From: Scilla litardierei
Lineage: Eukaryota; Streptophyta; Magnoliopsida; Asparagales; Asparagaceae
Reading direction: 5' to 3'
Assembly (NCBI GenBank): GCA_030789695.1
Contig: CM061132.1
Coordinates: 153,494,817 to 153,558,816, forward strand
Length of the DNA stretch: 64,000 nt
Shown: piece after piece, positions 47,234-57,877 of the stretch
How positions within the stretch are numbered: position 1 is the stretch's first letter
Layout: the number at the start of each line of letters is the position of its first letter
The notes under the pieces: generated by a model
Databases searched by the model: none
What the model saw: the letters and a program-made list of their open reading frames with translations, nothing else
Told to the model about the DNA's origin: nothing
Position numbers and translations under genes: made by a program

Positions 47234-47690
47234 ATGAGCACCGGTTCCAGCCAGTCTATTCAATTCAGACCCAGACTTCCTACAGGGTCGCAGTTGGATC
47301 CAGATGATGATGACATCAGGTTTTGCCATTGTCGGATACAGGTTCCCAGGAGGACATCATGGACCAGAAATAATCCTGGCCGTCGCTTTTGGAGCTGTCC
47401 TGTGCGAGGGAATAATAAATGCAACTTCTACGAATGGAAGGATCCAGCTCACTCAGAATGGTCCACTTATGTGATACTACAGTTGCTTGATGAGCTTGCA
47501 AGAAGCCCGACCCCATACATCCTCTTCCACAGCTGTATTTGATAGGCGGCTTTTGGAGATTGAGGGGCGGTTGGCTAGGAAAATGGACATTATTCTCTCC
47601 GAATACAATACCATTAAGTTGGTTTTGTATGCGATCTTAGGCTTTCTGCTATTTTTGTTACTGCTGTTTATTATCGCGATTAAAATGTAA
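47234..47690 (+). pseudogene. GRF-type zinc finger protein with C-terminal membrane anchor, frameshifted
   Basis: Starts ATG at 47234. The zinc finger spans about codons 32-72, with a CHC...C...C arrangement and the hallmark 'NPGRRFWSCP' and 'CNFYEWKDP' (GRF zinc finger, a nucleic-acid-binding motif). After a frameshift in the region about 47485-47530, a second frame runs to 47690 with a short helix ('LLEIEGRLARKMDIIL') and a strong Leu/Phe/Ile transmembrane segment. Finger, coiled coil and C-terminal anchor is the layout of small plant GRF proteins. It sits inside the Harbinger boundaries, right of the repeat array. An acceptor-like tgcaag/gtacaa precedes the ATG. Whether it is transposon cargo or a captured host gene is open. 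Confidence 0.72.
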
Positions 47691-48247
47691 ACATTTATTT
47701 CTGTATGTTGGGATGTCAGATGAGACTTGTAATATGTATATTATAAGTATTTTGTAAATATTGGCTATTTTGGAATGTGACTTTGGTTTGTTCTAGCTGA
47801 TATGAGCTTATCGGTGAGCATTTAAAAATCTACACCATGTTTTGCTGCCAGTTCAATAAATTGTTTTTTATTTCTGTTGGTTGCGTTGCTTGTCGTGCTT
47901 GCGTTTCTAATTATTCGGCCTTATTCAATTAAATATTCCTTTGTTAAATTCGGTTTTTTAAAATTTAATTACGTAAATTGTACTTAAATATGTTTATTTA
48001 ATATTAATTTATTTCATATTTAATAGTTATTTAATTAATAATTAATTAACTCTTGGGTTTTCACAAGTTAATTGTCCAAATTCGGTTGGGGCTAATCTCA
48101 CCTCAAATCACCATAACCAACTTTCTCACTTTCCGCAACCAACTTTCACAATACCCATATAACCAAAGAAACACACTACTTTACTATGGGCCCCACAAAC
48201 AAAACTCATCTCCACTTTCCAACCCAAAAGCAACCAAAAGCAAATAA

Positions 48248-48895
48248 GGGCCTGTTCTTTTCCGTTTATCTGCTCAAGATTCCTTCCCAAAAGCACTGTT
48301 TTGGACACTGTTCATGCTTTTTCACAGAAATTTAAGCGGTTTGTGTTCGTTTCTTTTTTCGTTTAAATTGACGAGCTGGCAATTTTTTCCGCAACTCACA
48401 ATCACCGCAAAAAGCGGGGATTACGCACGTTGAAATGAGAAGCGGGGCCCGCCTGCGTTGCCCTCTCTCCCCAACGCAGCGGAACACATGGATTTCTTTT
48501 TTTTTAAAGTGCGACGCGGTCTCCCATTGGTACACGCTGCGTTTCAAAAAAAAAATCAACTCTTAATGCGCATGGGGCCCGCCACTCCCTCTCGCAGCGC
48601 ACGCGAAGGCCAGAAAATTTTTTGCTGCGCGCGCGGGGCCTGCATGAATTTGTGCTATATGCGGATACTGTTGCACTCTTTTAATTTTTTTTAATATTTA
48701 ATTCGTGGACCCTACATCCAACTATCACAACCCACTTTCACTCAAAAAAACACAATAAATTTGTCTGGGCCCCACAAAAAATTCCAACATCCACATTCAC
48801 AATCCACTTTCACCCAAAAAAACACAATACTCACTTTCAACAACACTATTCACAATTTCAAAAAACAACACATATCAACACAAAAGAACATGCCC
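48248..48895. mobile_element. MITE-like element (648 bp) with Harbinger-type ends, TAA duplication
   Basis: Ends GGGCCTGTTCTTTTCCG and, reversed, GGGCATGTTCTTTTGTG, flanked by TAA (48245-48247, 48896-48898). It has no coding capacity. The outer GGGCMTGTTC matches the ends of the large Harbinger it sits in, so the same transposase may have moved it. It is rich in 'ggggcccgcc' and 'ccactttcac' phrases shared with the element at 9180-15874. Confidence 0.75.
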
Positions 48896-48982
48896 TAAAA
48901 GAAACATTACTCCTCTTCTCTCTCTTCACTAATTTCTCGTGAAATTTACTATTCCAAACAGTTAATCTTCCAAAAAAAAATA

Positions 48983-49333
48983 GGGGTTTTCTCATATTAG
49001 TCCCTTAAATCTTGCATAATTTGATATTAGTCCCTTAAATCTTCGAATTTTGAGTTTAATCCCTCAAATCATTAACTATAATCAAAATAGTCCCACACTC
49101 TAATTTTCCGTTAAAAAGCTCCGTTAGCGCTGACGTGGCTGTTAGTGCCGACGTGTTAATTAACACTAATTGTTAATTAATCGTTAATTAATCTAACTAT
49201 TTAACAGAATATATGATGGGGGGACTATTTAGGTTAACGGCTTAAGATTTGAGGGATTAAACTCAAAATACGAAGAATTAAGGGACTAATATCAAATTAC
49301 GCATAATTTAAGGGACTAACATGAGAAAAACCC
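48983..49333. mobile_element. Mutator-like MITE (351 bp) with ~100-bp inverted repeats
   Basis: The arms start GGGGTTTTCTCATATTAG and, reversed, GGGTTTTTCTCATGTTAG and pair over most of the element (including repeated 'agtcccttaaat'). A 9-bp flank aaaaaaata lies on both sides (48974-48982, 49334-49342), the size expected for Mutator-like elements, though low in complexity. Confidence 0.8.
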
Positions 49334-49414
49334 AAAAAAATAATCCGGTTGGAACAGGCCCTAAGGGGGGTAAAAACAGAAATTTTCGGCGTTAGCATCA
49401 TTCCTTCACCCCGA

Positions 49415-49511
49415 ATGTACCTATAAATACCGGCTGATATGGAACAGGCAGAGAGAGAGAGAGAGAATTGGGTTTTTGGTCAAGCTGATGCTAAAAGATT
49501 TAGGGTTTCAG
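49415..49511 (+). promoter_or_regulatory. TATA promoter-like site and leader exon with splice donor
   Basis: TATA box ctataaatac at 49421-49430, a (GA)9 tract about 30 bp downstream, a 'gatttagggtttcag' leader segment and a donor-like CAG|GTGCG at 49511/49512. No downstream coding exon is identifiable before the LINE remnant, so this is either a truncated host gene or a chance promoter. Confidence 0.35.
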
Positions 49512-49849
49512 GTGCGTTTTAGTGCTGATCCTTGGTGCGAAATTTGCTATTGATCCTGCTGTTTTCACTTGTTGAGAAGACACACAGTACTATGATATGA
49601 ATCCGCATGCTGCAAAAAATTCGATTTTTGGTGTTTAATCCAGCTCAAAAATTCATCTTAATTAACGGGATCGCTTCAAGAGCCCGATTTTCTGTTAGTC
49701 AAGCCCTTCAATATATAATATTTTGTATTAAACCATATTTTTAGTTTGTCATGAAACATTTATTAATTATTCATGCTCTAATTTGTATGCCAAAAGGAAT
49801 GAAATCGTTGAGCATTTTTTAGCTTGCTATAGTTAGCTGCTATATCGTC

Positions 49850-51480
49850 ACACTTTTTTTCTGAATTTTTTTATTTAGATAAAGGTATGTAGTCAACCAT
49901 TTTGTCGACGGGGAAAACTAAGGGAGATCACAGTAGAAGAAAGAAGAGATGAACAGAGTACATTTAGAAAGTGAAAAGAAATTAGAGGTATGTACAAGTC
50001 ACAACAAGTACCCACACCGTAGACGTGGAAGATAATCGAAGGGGGAAAATTTCCGTCTTTGTAGCGCTTAGTGGTGGGCAGGTTGTGAGCATCATGTGCA
50101 GCATAGTTCAATGCTTTCAAAGCTAATTGAGGCCCAACCAGTGCTTTGTTGCGGAGTATTCTGTCATTGTGCTCGGTCCATAAGTTCATGACCATGACAA
50201 GGTTTTTTACAATCCCAATATAGGCTGATGCTTTGCAGCAGAGAGAGTTGCTGCATGATCACTACCACTATGTTAGCTAAAGAGTCCGTCAAGGACCAAG
50301 GTAGCCGAATGGAGATCCGTTTTCGCTTCATTCTTAACTTTTGAAGAAAACGGGCAGATGAAAAATAGGTGTTTAACTGAATTGAGTGCACAAGAGCAGA
50401 GTTTGCAATCAGTTGGAATGTTCCATTCCTCTTGAGCAAGTTTTCACCCATTACTATTTTATGCAGAAGAGCAAGCAATGCGTGACTTTGTATCTTGACT
50501 GTGTTGATGCTGTTCGTGTTTGGGGAATGGACTGTAAATGTACTCGTCTTGGTGAACTTCCAGATTCCACTGATCCGTTTGCTGCCGGTGCTACCATTGG
50601 GAAGAATAAAATTGGTGTAGGAGCTGGGCCAAGTTGTTGAGAAGGCACATTGCTACTAATCACATGAACTGAGGAATCTAGGAGGCTGTAGATGCATCAT
50701 AGGAATTGGAAATGAAGGCCTTTGGCTTTGATGACAATGCAAATGGATCTGGTGTAAGGTCGGTAGGGCAAGAGTTTCCAATCCAAAGATCAACCCACAA
50801 CCTTGTGCTCCAGGCCTGCCTCCCACTTTGACTTCCACTTCAAAGGAGAAGGGTATATCGGATTGTAAAACGCCACTCAAGAAAGCAGAGATGTAGCCAG
50901 CAAAGCATTTGTCGAGGTTGGAATTTACATCTCATATAGTAATTAAAACTTACAATTTTAATTTTACAGAAGGTTTCCGTGGTGAGTTGTGATTAGAATT
51001 GAGTGTCTACCATAGCTTGGAGGGAAATGTCAAAGGAGCAAATGCCAATGATACCAAGACCGCCATGTACTTTCCTTCATAAACAAAGGCAACCTAGTGT
51101 ATCACCATCTCTCCAAAACAAGATCGACAGATCCAATCAATTTGCTTAATAACATATGGCGGGAGTTAATAGTTAGACAGAGCAGAAAGGGTGAGCCGTG
51201 AGAACCGAATTGATAAGAACAAGGCGACCTCCTTTTGAAAGAGTGACCTTTTCAAGAGGCAAGTCGATGATCAATTCTATCATTGATAGGCTGTCAATCT
51301 GAATGATAGACGGAGGTGGCTTGATTAGGAGACCCAAATAAGTGAAAGGAAAGGATCCTAGTTGGCAACCCAATTTGGTAACTGTAATGATTGACATATG
51401 GTGATTTGGCCTAGATTAGTAATAAAGATTTGTAAAAGTTAAATTTAAGACCAGATATAACTTAAATCAGAGGAGAAAAA
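49850..51480 (-). pseudogene. L1-like LINE remnant (reverse transcriptase C-terminal part and zf-RVT region)
   Basis: On the minus strand, 51173-51480 encodes the end of a LINE reverse transcriptase ('GSFPFTYLGL', 'SKGGRLVLINSVL'). 50930-51130 continues it ('KVHGGLGI'). 49890-50478 covers the C-terminal zf-RVT-like region ('HKIVMGENLLKRN'). Poly-T tracts at 49852 and 49866 are likely the poly-A tail. Stops and frameshifts are frequent. Confidence 0.75.
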
Positions 51481-51545
51481 TATGGTTGGGGATAGAAATG
51501 TTATCACTAGGGCAATAAACACGGGTATCATTGGCTAATGAAGAC

Positions 51546-53521
51546 TTACCAAAGTATTAAGCCATAAAAAACTCCCACTCTACTAAAAACCCATATCCCT
51601 AATGCATGACATATGTCTGGCCTTATACACAACATGGCATACATTAAGCTACCCACTGCACTTGCATATGGCACTCTTGCCATTTTGTTCCTTGCATCTG
51701 CTGTACTATGACAATCATCTAGACTTAGGTTATCCCCTTTCGATGTTGGAGTTTCAACTGGATTACAGTTAGACATGTTGAATCGTTCTAACACTTATTA
51801 ATATATGTTTCTTGCGACAATGCAAGAAATCTCTTAGAACGATCTCTTTGGATTTTTACACCAAGTATAGAATCCGCTTCTTCCATGTCTTTCATTTCAA
51901 AGTTCGATGATAACCATTCTTTTATGGTTATCAGAAACTCCATATCGTTACTAGCTAACAAAATGTCTTCTACGTATAATGTCAAGATGACAAATTTGTT
52001 TTTATGTTGCTTCACATAAACACAACGATCTTCTTCGATCATCTCGAAACCAAATGAGGTGACAACTCTATGAAACCTCTGATTCCATTGCCTAGATGCT
52101 TGTTTAAGGCTATATATAGATTTCTGTAATTTACAGACTTTATTTTCTTGGCCTTTAATAATGAAACCTACTGGCTGATCCATGTAGATTTCTCATCTAG
52201 TTCACCATTTAAGAATGCCGTCTTGACATCCATTTGGTGAAGTTCTAAATTTATGTGAGCAACTAAAGCTAGTATTAGGCGAATAGAGGAAAATTTAACT
52301 ACTGGTGAAAAGGTTTCTTCATAATCTATACATTCCTTTTGGGTATATCCCTTTGCCACAAGCCGAACCTTATGTCTTTCAATGGATCCATCCGCCTTTC
52401 TCTTTATTTTGAGAATCCACTTATTCCAAATGGTTTTTCGATTAGACGGTAAATTAATCAGTTCCCAAACTTGGTTAACTTTCATGGAATCCATTTCTTC
52501 TTTCATAGCTTTCTTCCAATAATCTTGATCATGACGAGATAAAGGTTCTTCTACACTCTGAGGTTCTTCGTCATCTTGAGGTATAGCAATTAAGGCTTCC
52601 CTTTCGATTTCAAATATTCGTCGGGGAATCTTAACCCTTTTGCCTCTCCCAACTGACTCATCAAGCTGAGAATTCTGAATTACTTCTCTTTCGGACATAC
52701 CGCTCCCACCAATCTCAGGGACTCGAGAAATATTCTCTTGTACCTCAAATGACCTAATACTGACGAAGTCTGGATCTTCCAACTCATAGAGATCATCTTC
52801 ATTTCTGACTTCGCCTTGTTTACGGAGCATATCCTCTATAAGCGTGGCATCCATTGATTCACATTCTGTGACAGTGTTGTTTTCTTGCTCACCCAAGAAA
52901 ATATAACCCTTTGAGTGTTTAGAGCATTTAATGAATATATTGTTTTTTCCTCTGGGTCCCAATTTTTCATGCTTATGAGAAGTGTCATGTACATAAGCTG
53001 CACATCCCCATGGCTTTAAAAAACTCAAATTTGGACTTCTACCAGTCCAGAGTTCATATGGGGTTTTATGAATCGATTTAGAGGGTATTAGGTTCAAAAC
53101 ATGTGCTGATGTCAACAATGCATCTCCCCAATACTTAATTGGTAAGTTTGCTTACGACATCATGCATCGAACCATTTCTAAGAGAGTTCTATTCCTTCTC
53201 TCAGCAACACCATTTTGCTGAGGTGTATAAGGAGTAGTAAGCTGTCTTAGAATTCCTTTTTCATTACATAGATCTTTAAACTGATCTGATATATATTCCC
53301 TCCCTCGGTCTGTCCTCAAAGTTTTAACCTTTTTATCCAATTGATTCTCAACTTCGTTGAGAAACAATCTGAAGCACTCTAATGCTTCGGATTTATGGGA
53401 TATAAGGTATACCTTTCAAACCGAGAATAGTCATCTATAAATGTAATGAAATATAAGGCACCATGCCTAGCCCTCACACTCATGGGTCCACAAATGTCAG
53501 AGTGTATTAGTTGTAATGGAG
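51546..53521 (-). pseudogene. Copia integrase-reverse transcriptase-RNase H remnant
   Basis: Minus-strand open pieces: integrase core from 53521 to 53152 (with 'IHSDICGPM' and 'TPYTPQQNGVAERRNRT'), integrase C-terminal plus reverse-transcriptase start 53118-52168 (316 codons, 'HQMDVKTAFLNGEL'), reverse transcriptase 52183-51788 and connection/RNase H 51794-51546. Only a few frameshifts separate these, so this is much younger than the copia at 10-15 kb. The active-site motif reads YVED instead of YVDD. gag, LTRs and the RNase H end are missing. The left side abuts the LINE remnant. Confidence 0.88.
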
Positions 53522-55078
53522 TGTCAGGCCCTAAGGTTCTAGAGCTTAGGGGTTTCCCGACATCGAATTAGGATTAAGATTGGATTATGGTTAACCAATT
53601 GTTGAATTCATGAGACTCGGGAGAGGTCGTCTAACCTAAGGGCGTTCTCCTATCCCACACTCTCGTGATGCATGATAAGGTAGTCCCTTATATTATCCCT
53701 ACACCTGCTCTCGCGATGCTATGATAGGATTACCTAACATATATCGATGTCGACTCTCGCTGATATATCGATATACGCTAGGTGCATTACGTTCGACGAA
53801 TGTCCTAGATCGTTCTCCACGTCACTCTCGTGGATTAGGACTTGAATCTATGTTAGGATGGCTTTAATCGGTGCCCGACTCTCGTTGGTCACACCGATAG
53901 TATGGGTCCATGTAGGGATTGAAAATCCTAGATTAGTCCCGACTCTTGCCGACGTTTAATCTAATTAACTACGAAGGAGGAACCCAATATACATTTACCA
54001 TTAATATCGTAACATACCCTAAATCACCAATTAGCCAACAATTAATCAATCAATTCATTCAAGCCATGGTCCTTATTCAATGTGGTTCAACCCATTACCA
54101 TAGATGGAAAACTACTCACTATTCATTATCAAGAACTCAATCAACAACATAACAACATGAATTCAATTGCCATTGCAATAGTTTTGATAGGTAAATTCGA
54201 AATTAGACAATCCACAATAGCAATGAGCAAAATAATCTGTTTCTATTATCAAAATAACAATCTAAAACAAGGGTTACAAAAGGAATAATCAAAAGCTAGC
54301 AGAAAAATGGAAGATAAAACACATGAAATTCTCTGCAAAATACAGAAAAAGGGGCATGATAAAAGCTATTTTTCACAGAGGAGGAAGAAAGGTTTATTTA
54401 CATTGCCCAAAAGACCAAAAATCCCCTCTAACTAACTCTGACGGCGCTTTGTTTTAACCTTAAGACCCAATTCGACGCGACCGCGTCAAAAACGACGCGG
54501 TTGCATCATTTACATGCGTAAAATAGTCCTTGGAGAATAGCAGCGACACGACCGCGTGGTTGGAGCACGCGGCCGCGTCAATTGCGGTTAGATCTTCGAA
54601 ACGGTCTTTGAAACGGTCGCGTCAAGCGACTGTTTGGCTTCAATACTCTTGATGTTACGCGGCCGCGTCGTTGCATCGCACGACCGCGTCGAGTGAGAAT
54701 TTTACTCATCTTCTTCCTTCAGTGACGCGGCCGTTTGCGGTGTCTTCACGTTGCCACGTGGAATTGAATCTCGAGCTTGTTGGGTGTCCTGGTGACGTGG
54801 TCGCGTCGAAAACGACGCGGTTGTTTGTGTCACTTTCTCTTTTCCCCCTTTTGCATACTTTGAGGTCCCGTCTTCGCTCCTTGCGTTCTTTTGTGCCTTT
54901 TTCACGTTCTATGGACCAGATTTGCTACCAGATTTGATATGTATTTCTTGAAAAGCATAAAACTGACCATAAAAGTAAAAATGAAACAAAATCGGGAAAA
55001 ACAGGATGTAACGATGAATGAAATAATGTAAAACATGCATGAAAAGGTGTAAAAAGTATATACAAAAATCACTCATCA
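53522..55078 (-). mobile_element. Solo LTR (1557 bp) without matching target duplication
   Basis: On the minus strand it starts TGATGAGTGATTTTTG and ends GGGCCTGACA, with TG/CA termini. Flanking 5-mers (tggag left, agtgt right) do not match. Its left neighbour is minus-strand copia integrase and its right neighbour is plus-strand SIRE gag, that is, two unrelated elements. The TGATGAGTGATTTTT start is of a kind common in Ty3/gypsy LTRs. Region 53540-53960 has repeated 'actctcg' phrases. Confidence 0.6.
54470..54830. repeat. Array of ACGCGGCCGCGTC-type palindromes in LTR
   Basis: About ten copies or variants (cgcgaccgcgtc, gacgcggttgc, cacgcggccgcgtc) at irregular spacing, making a CpG-dense island in AT-rich DNA. 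Confidence 0.8.
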
Positions 55079-55740
55079 AGTGTCCACTAAAGAAAAACAG
55101 AGACAATAGAATGAAGTCCTACAAGGGCAAACGGCCAAAGAGACAAGCTTTTACGGCTTGGGATGGAAGCGATAAAGAAGAAGATTTCGATAGCTCATCA
55201 TCATCCGAAAGTGAAGAAGAAGCAAGTAAAAGAAAATTGATATATGTGCTTCATGGTAATGAGATTCCAAGGTAAATTCTAACCCTAACTCTAGTGATAA
55301 TGATAGTAGCGATGATGAGGACCTTAATTATGCGGAGTTTCATAAACTTTATGCTAACATGAGGAAATACTTAGAGAGTTTTTAACTCTAAAAAGTATAA
55401 AGCCTGTGGAACTAATTCTCTTAATCTTGAGCTAGAAATGATCAGGGAAGAAAATCTAAAATTGATTAGCAAGAATAAAGAGCCAGCTGAACAGAATAGA
55501 TTGCTTAACCTACAATATAAAGACATAATAAATAGGTTTAGAGACTTTGAAAAGAACATGACCGCCATTAAGGCATAGCACGAGGACTTGGTTAATAATA
55601 TGGCTAAATTCAATAAGGGTAAGGAAAAATTAGATAGCTTGATTAGCTCACAAAGACCATCATGTGGCAAACATGGCTTAGGTTACAATGTAACAACTCA
55701 AAATGCTAGGATTTCTCATCATCAAAGCTAGAGTTCCTAA
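55079..55740 (+). pseudogene. C-terminal gag fragment of a SIRE-type copia
   Basis: Begins within the zinc-knuckle end (Cys-Pro) and runs through a basic stretch, a Ser/Glu-rich acidic segment (55170-55230), a long heptad-rich coiled coil (55410-55640) and the conserved 'LGYN' end. Stops at about 55273 and 55577 and a frameshift break it. Pol is deleted: soon after 55740 the sequence becomes 3' UTR. Confidence 0.8.
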
Positions 55741-56415
55741 AACTAAAGATGGACATGTCAAAGTTTGGATTTCCAAAATTGGAGCCGTCCAAATGAAAGA
55801 TAATTACATTTCTAGTTTTATGAACACCGTTCATTTTGGTAGAGACTATAGATTTTCCATATTTTCTTATGGAAAATCTAAAACCCAAATGGGTTTGGTT
55901 CCATATTGGTTGATATCTTTATTATTATTTGACTAATCCCACGGCCCCACAAAGAAAGGGTACCAAAATTATTTGTTTGATTTTTAGTTGCTAACATTAT
56001 AAGGGATTAGTAGAGGAGCTCTCAATGAATCTCAAGTTATATGCATGGATTAAGCAGGAGACCTAACTTTAATGATGCAAATTTTGAGGGGGGGCCTATG
56101 TAAGAAATGTTTTAATATAGATTTTTTTGTCATATAAACACTTGGATGAGAATATCGTTTTATCACAAGCACTTGGTATATTTCTCTTGGCATCATACCC
56201 ATGTTGATATTTAAGTCACATACACTCTTGGAAAGAGACATGTATGTGAAGAATTTTTTTGGGGTATAATTGATATTAATTTGTTTTTACCTTTTTAATG
56301 ATGCCAAAGCGGGAGAGAGAGTGTGATACATATGCATACATACATATGCACACATGGCATTCCGTAGTTTTTAGGTTTCTATGCAATATGTTGTCATTAT
56401 TAAAAAGGGAGAGAA

Positions 56416-57877
56416 TGTTGGATATTGAGTCGCCACCCCGTGATTATTTTGACGATGAATAACATATTATGGTACTAATGTTTTATTTGAGTTTGTGTGT
56501 AGGAAGTGTAGCTTGAATATAAGTGATGAAGTATATGATGGAGAAGCTTTATCAAAAAAGGCACACAAGCATGTAGCAAAAAAGGCATACAAGCATAAAG
56601 CATGGATCCAAGAGATGAAAGCTAAAAAAAGCGTGATACAACATTCTCAAAGGTGTTGGAGAACAAATGCTAAATGACCAAGACATTGAAGAATTGCATC
56701 TCATGGCTCAAGCGTCAAGAATTAGAATTTTGGCTTAGTGTAAGATCTTAGAAAGTCAAAGCTCTTGATAAAGACCACACACTTATGATATCCCAAAAAT
56801 TATTTGAAAAGGTTTGTAAAATGTGTTAAAATGGTTTATATTAATATCTAATTCTTGCCAAAAATTTTCAAAGTATTTTATGTAGAAAAACTTAAGTATC
56901 AGAAAATAAAAATAGCCAACTATCTGAAACAGATAGTCGACTACTGTCCTAAGATTTTTACCCAGAACTCTCGGGTTTCTGAAATAGCCGACTATAACAT
57001 AGAATAACCGACTATGTTGAAAAATATTGCCGACTATCCAAATGGATAACCTGCTATCTGGGTCTAAAGATAGTTTTTTAAGGAAAACATAATTTTCGTT
57101 TTCTAGCTGTTTCTAGCCGTTGGAGGAGAGGGTTTTAGCTCGATTTGAATTGTTTTTCTCCTCTATAAATGCTAGAGACCTTATATCTTTTTCCTATGAA
57201 GCCTTAAGCATTTTCTATTAATTTTTAAGTAAAATTCTCAAAGTTCTCTTTTTCAAAAGCTCTCAATTTTTAGCCATAGTTTCTAAAATTCTTGTGATTA
57301 TTTTCTCAAATCTTCTGAGAATTTTATTGGCCTTAAATACTTGTTTTAATCTCTGTTTTGAAGTTATATCTTTAAGAGATTTAAATCAAGTTTGATTTTT
57401 GATCTCCCAAGCTTTTAAATTTCTATATTTTTGAGATCAATCCACTCCTATATCAATCACATACACAGAAGTTTCAAGTGGCTATAGGTATTTGTAAAAG
57501 CTTTAAAGGTTGCGAGTTTCTCTTATTTAGGTTTTAGTAAGAGGGATTTTCTCATTGTAGATGAGGGTTTGTAAATCCTAGTTGGAGGCTAGGTGGTGAG
57601 TGAACTCTTGTTGTAGGCACGTTGTTTGTAAAAGACTTCGGTTATTGAGGTAAGGGAAAATCCTCATTGGAGGTGAGGTTGTTTGTATTATTTACCGAAA
57701 ATAGTGGATTAAAGCCCGTTAGAGTTCGGAGACTGGACGTACCTAGGTTGTTGGGAATAGGATTAATACCAGGTAACTCTTTATTAGTACTAGGGAGATT
57801 TCTAGAGGTTAAGTTTTATTTTCCTAAACACTATGCACCACCATCTAGTATTCTCTTTGACATCTCAGGTCCTAACA
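56416..57877 (+). repeat. SIRE-type 3' LTR (1462 bp)
   Basis: Preceded by the polypurine tract aaaaagggagagaa and a 3' UTR (about 55990-56415) with G-rich 'gggggggcc' blocks. Starts TGTTGGATATTG and ends TCCTAACA. It carries a TTTTGACGATGAATAAC variant of the shared 5' motif, an array of 'tagccgactat' palindromes at 56930-57060, and a TATA box 'ctataaatgc' at about 57165. Confidence 0.82.

Larger units (their letters stand above)
25678..49361 (+). mobile_element. PIF/Harbinger transposon (about 9 kb originally), swollen to 23.7 kb by nested insertions
   Basis: Both ends carry the 17-bp inverted repeat GGGCCTGTTCCAACCGG without mismatch, and TAA flanks both sides (25675-25677, 49362-49364). 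Inside, in order, are a 69-bp repeat array, a DDE transposase pseudogene, a Myb/SANT-like pseudogene, a second 69-bp array, and a GRF zinc-finger pseudogene. Removing five insertions with their target duplications (28946-35967, 36722-41747, 42351-43906, 48248-48895, 48983-49333) leaves about 9.05 kb. The transposase plus Myb-like pair is the hallmark two-gene set of autonomous PIF/Harbinger elements. All genes are now broken. Confidence 0.82.

Noticed and set aside
50386..50640. 84-codon plus-strand open frame
   Set aside because: It overlaps LINE coding on the opposite strand and has no family signal.
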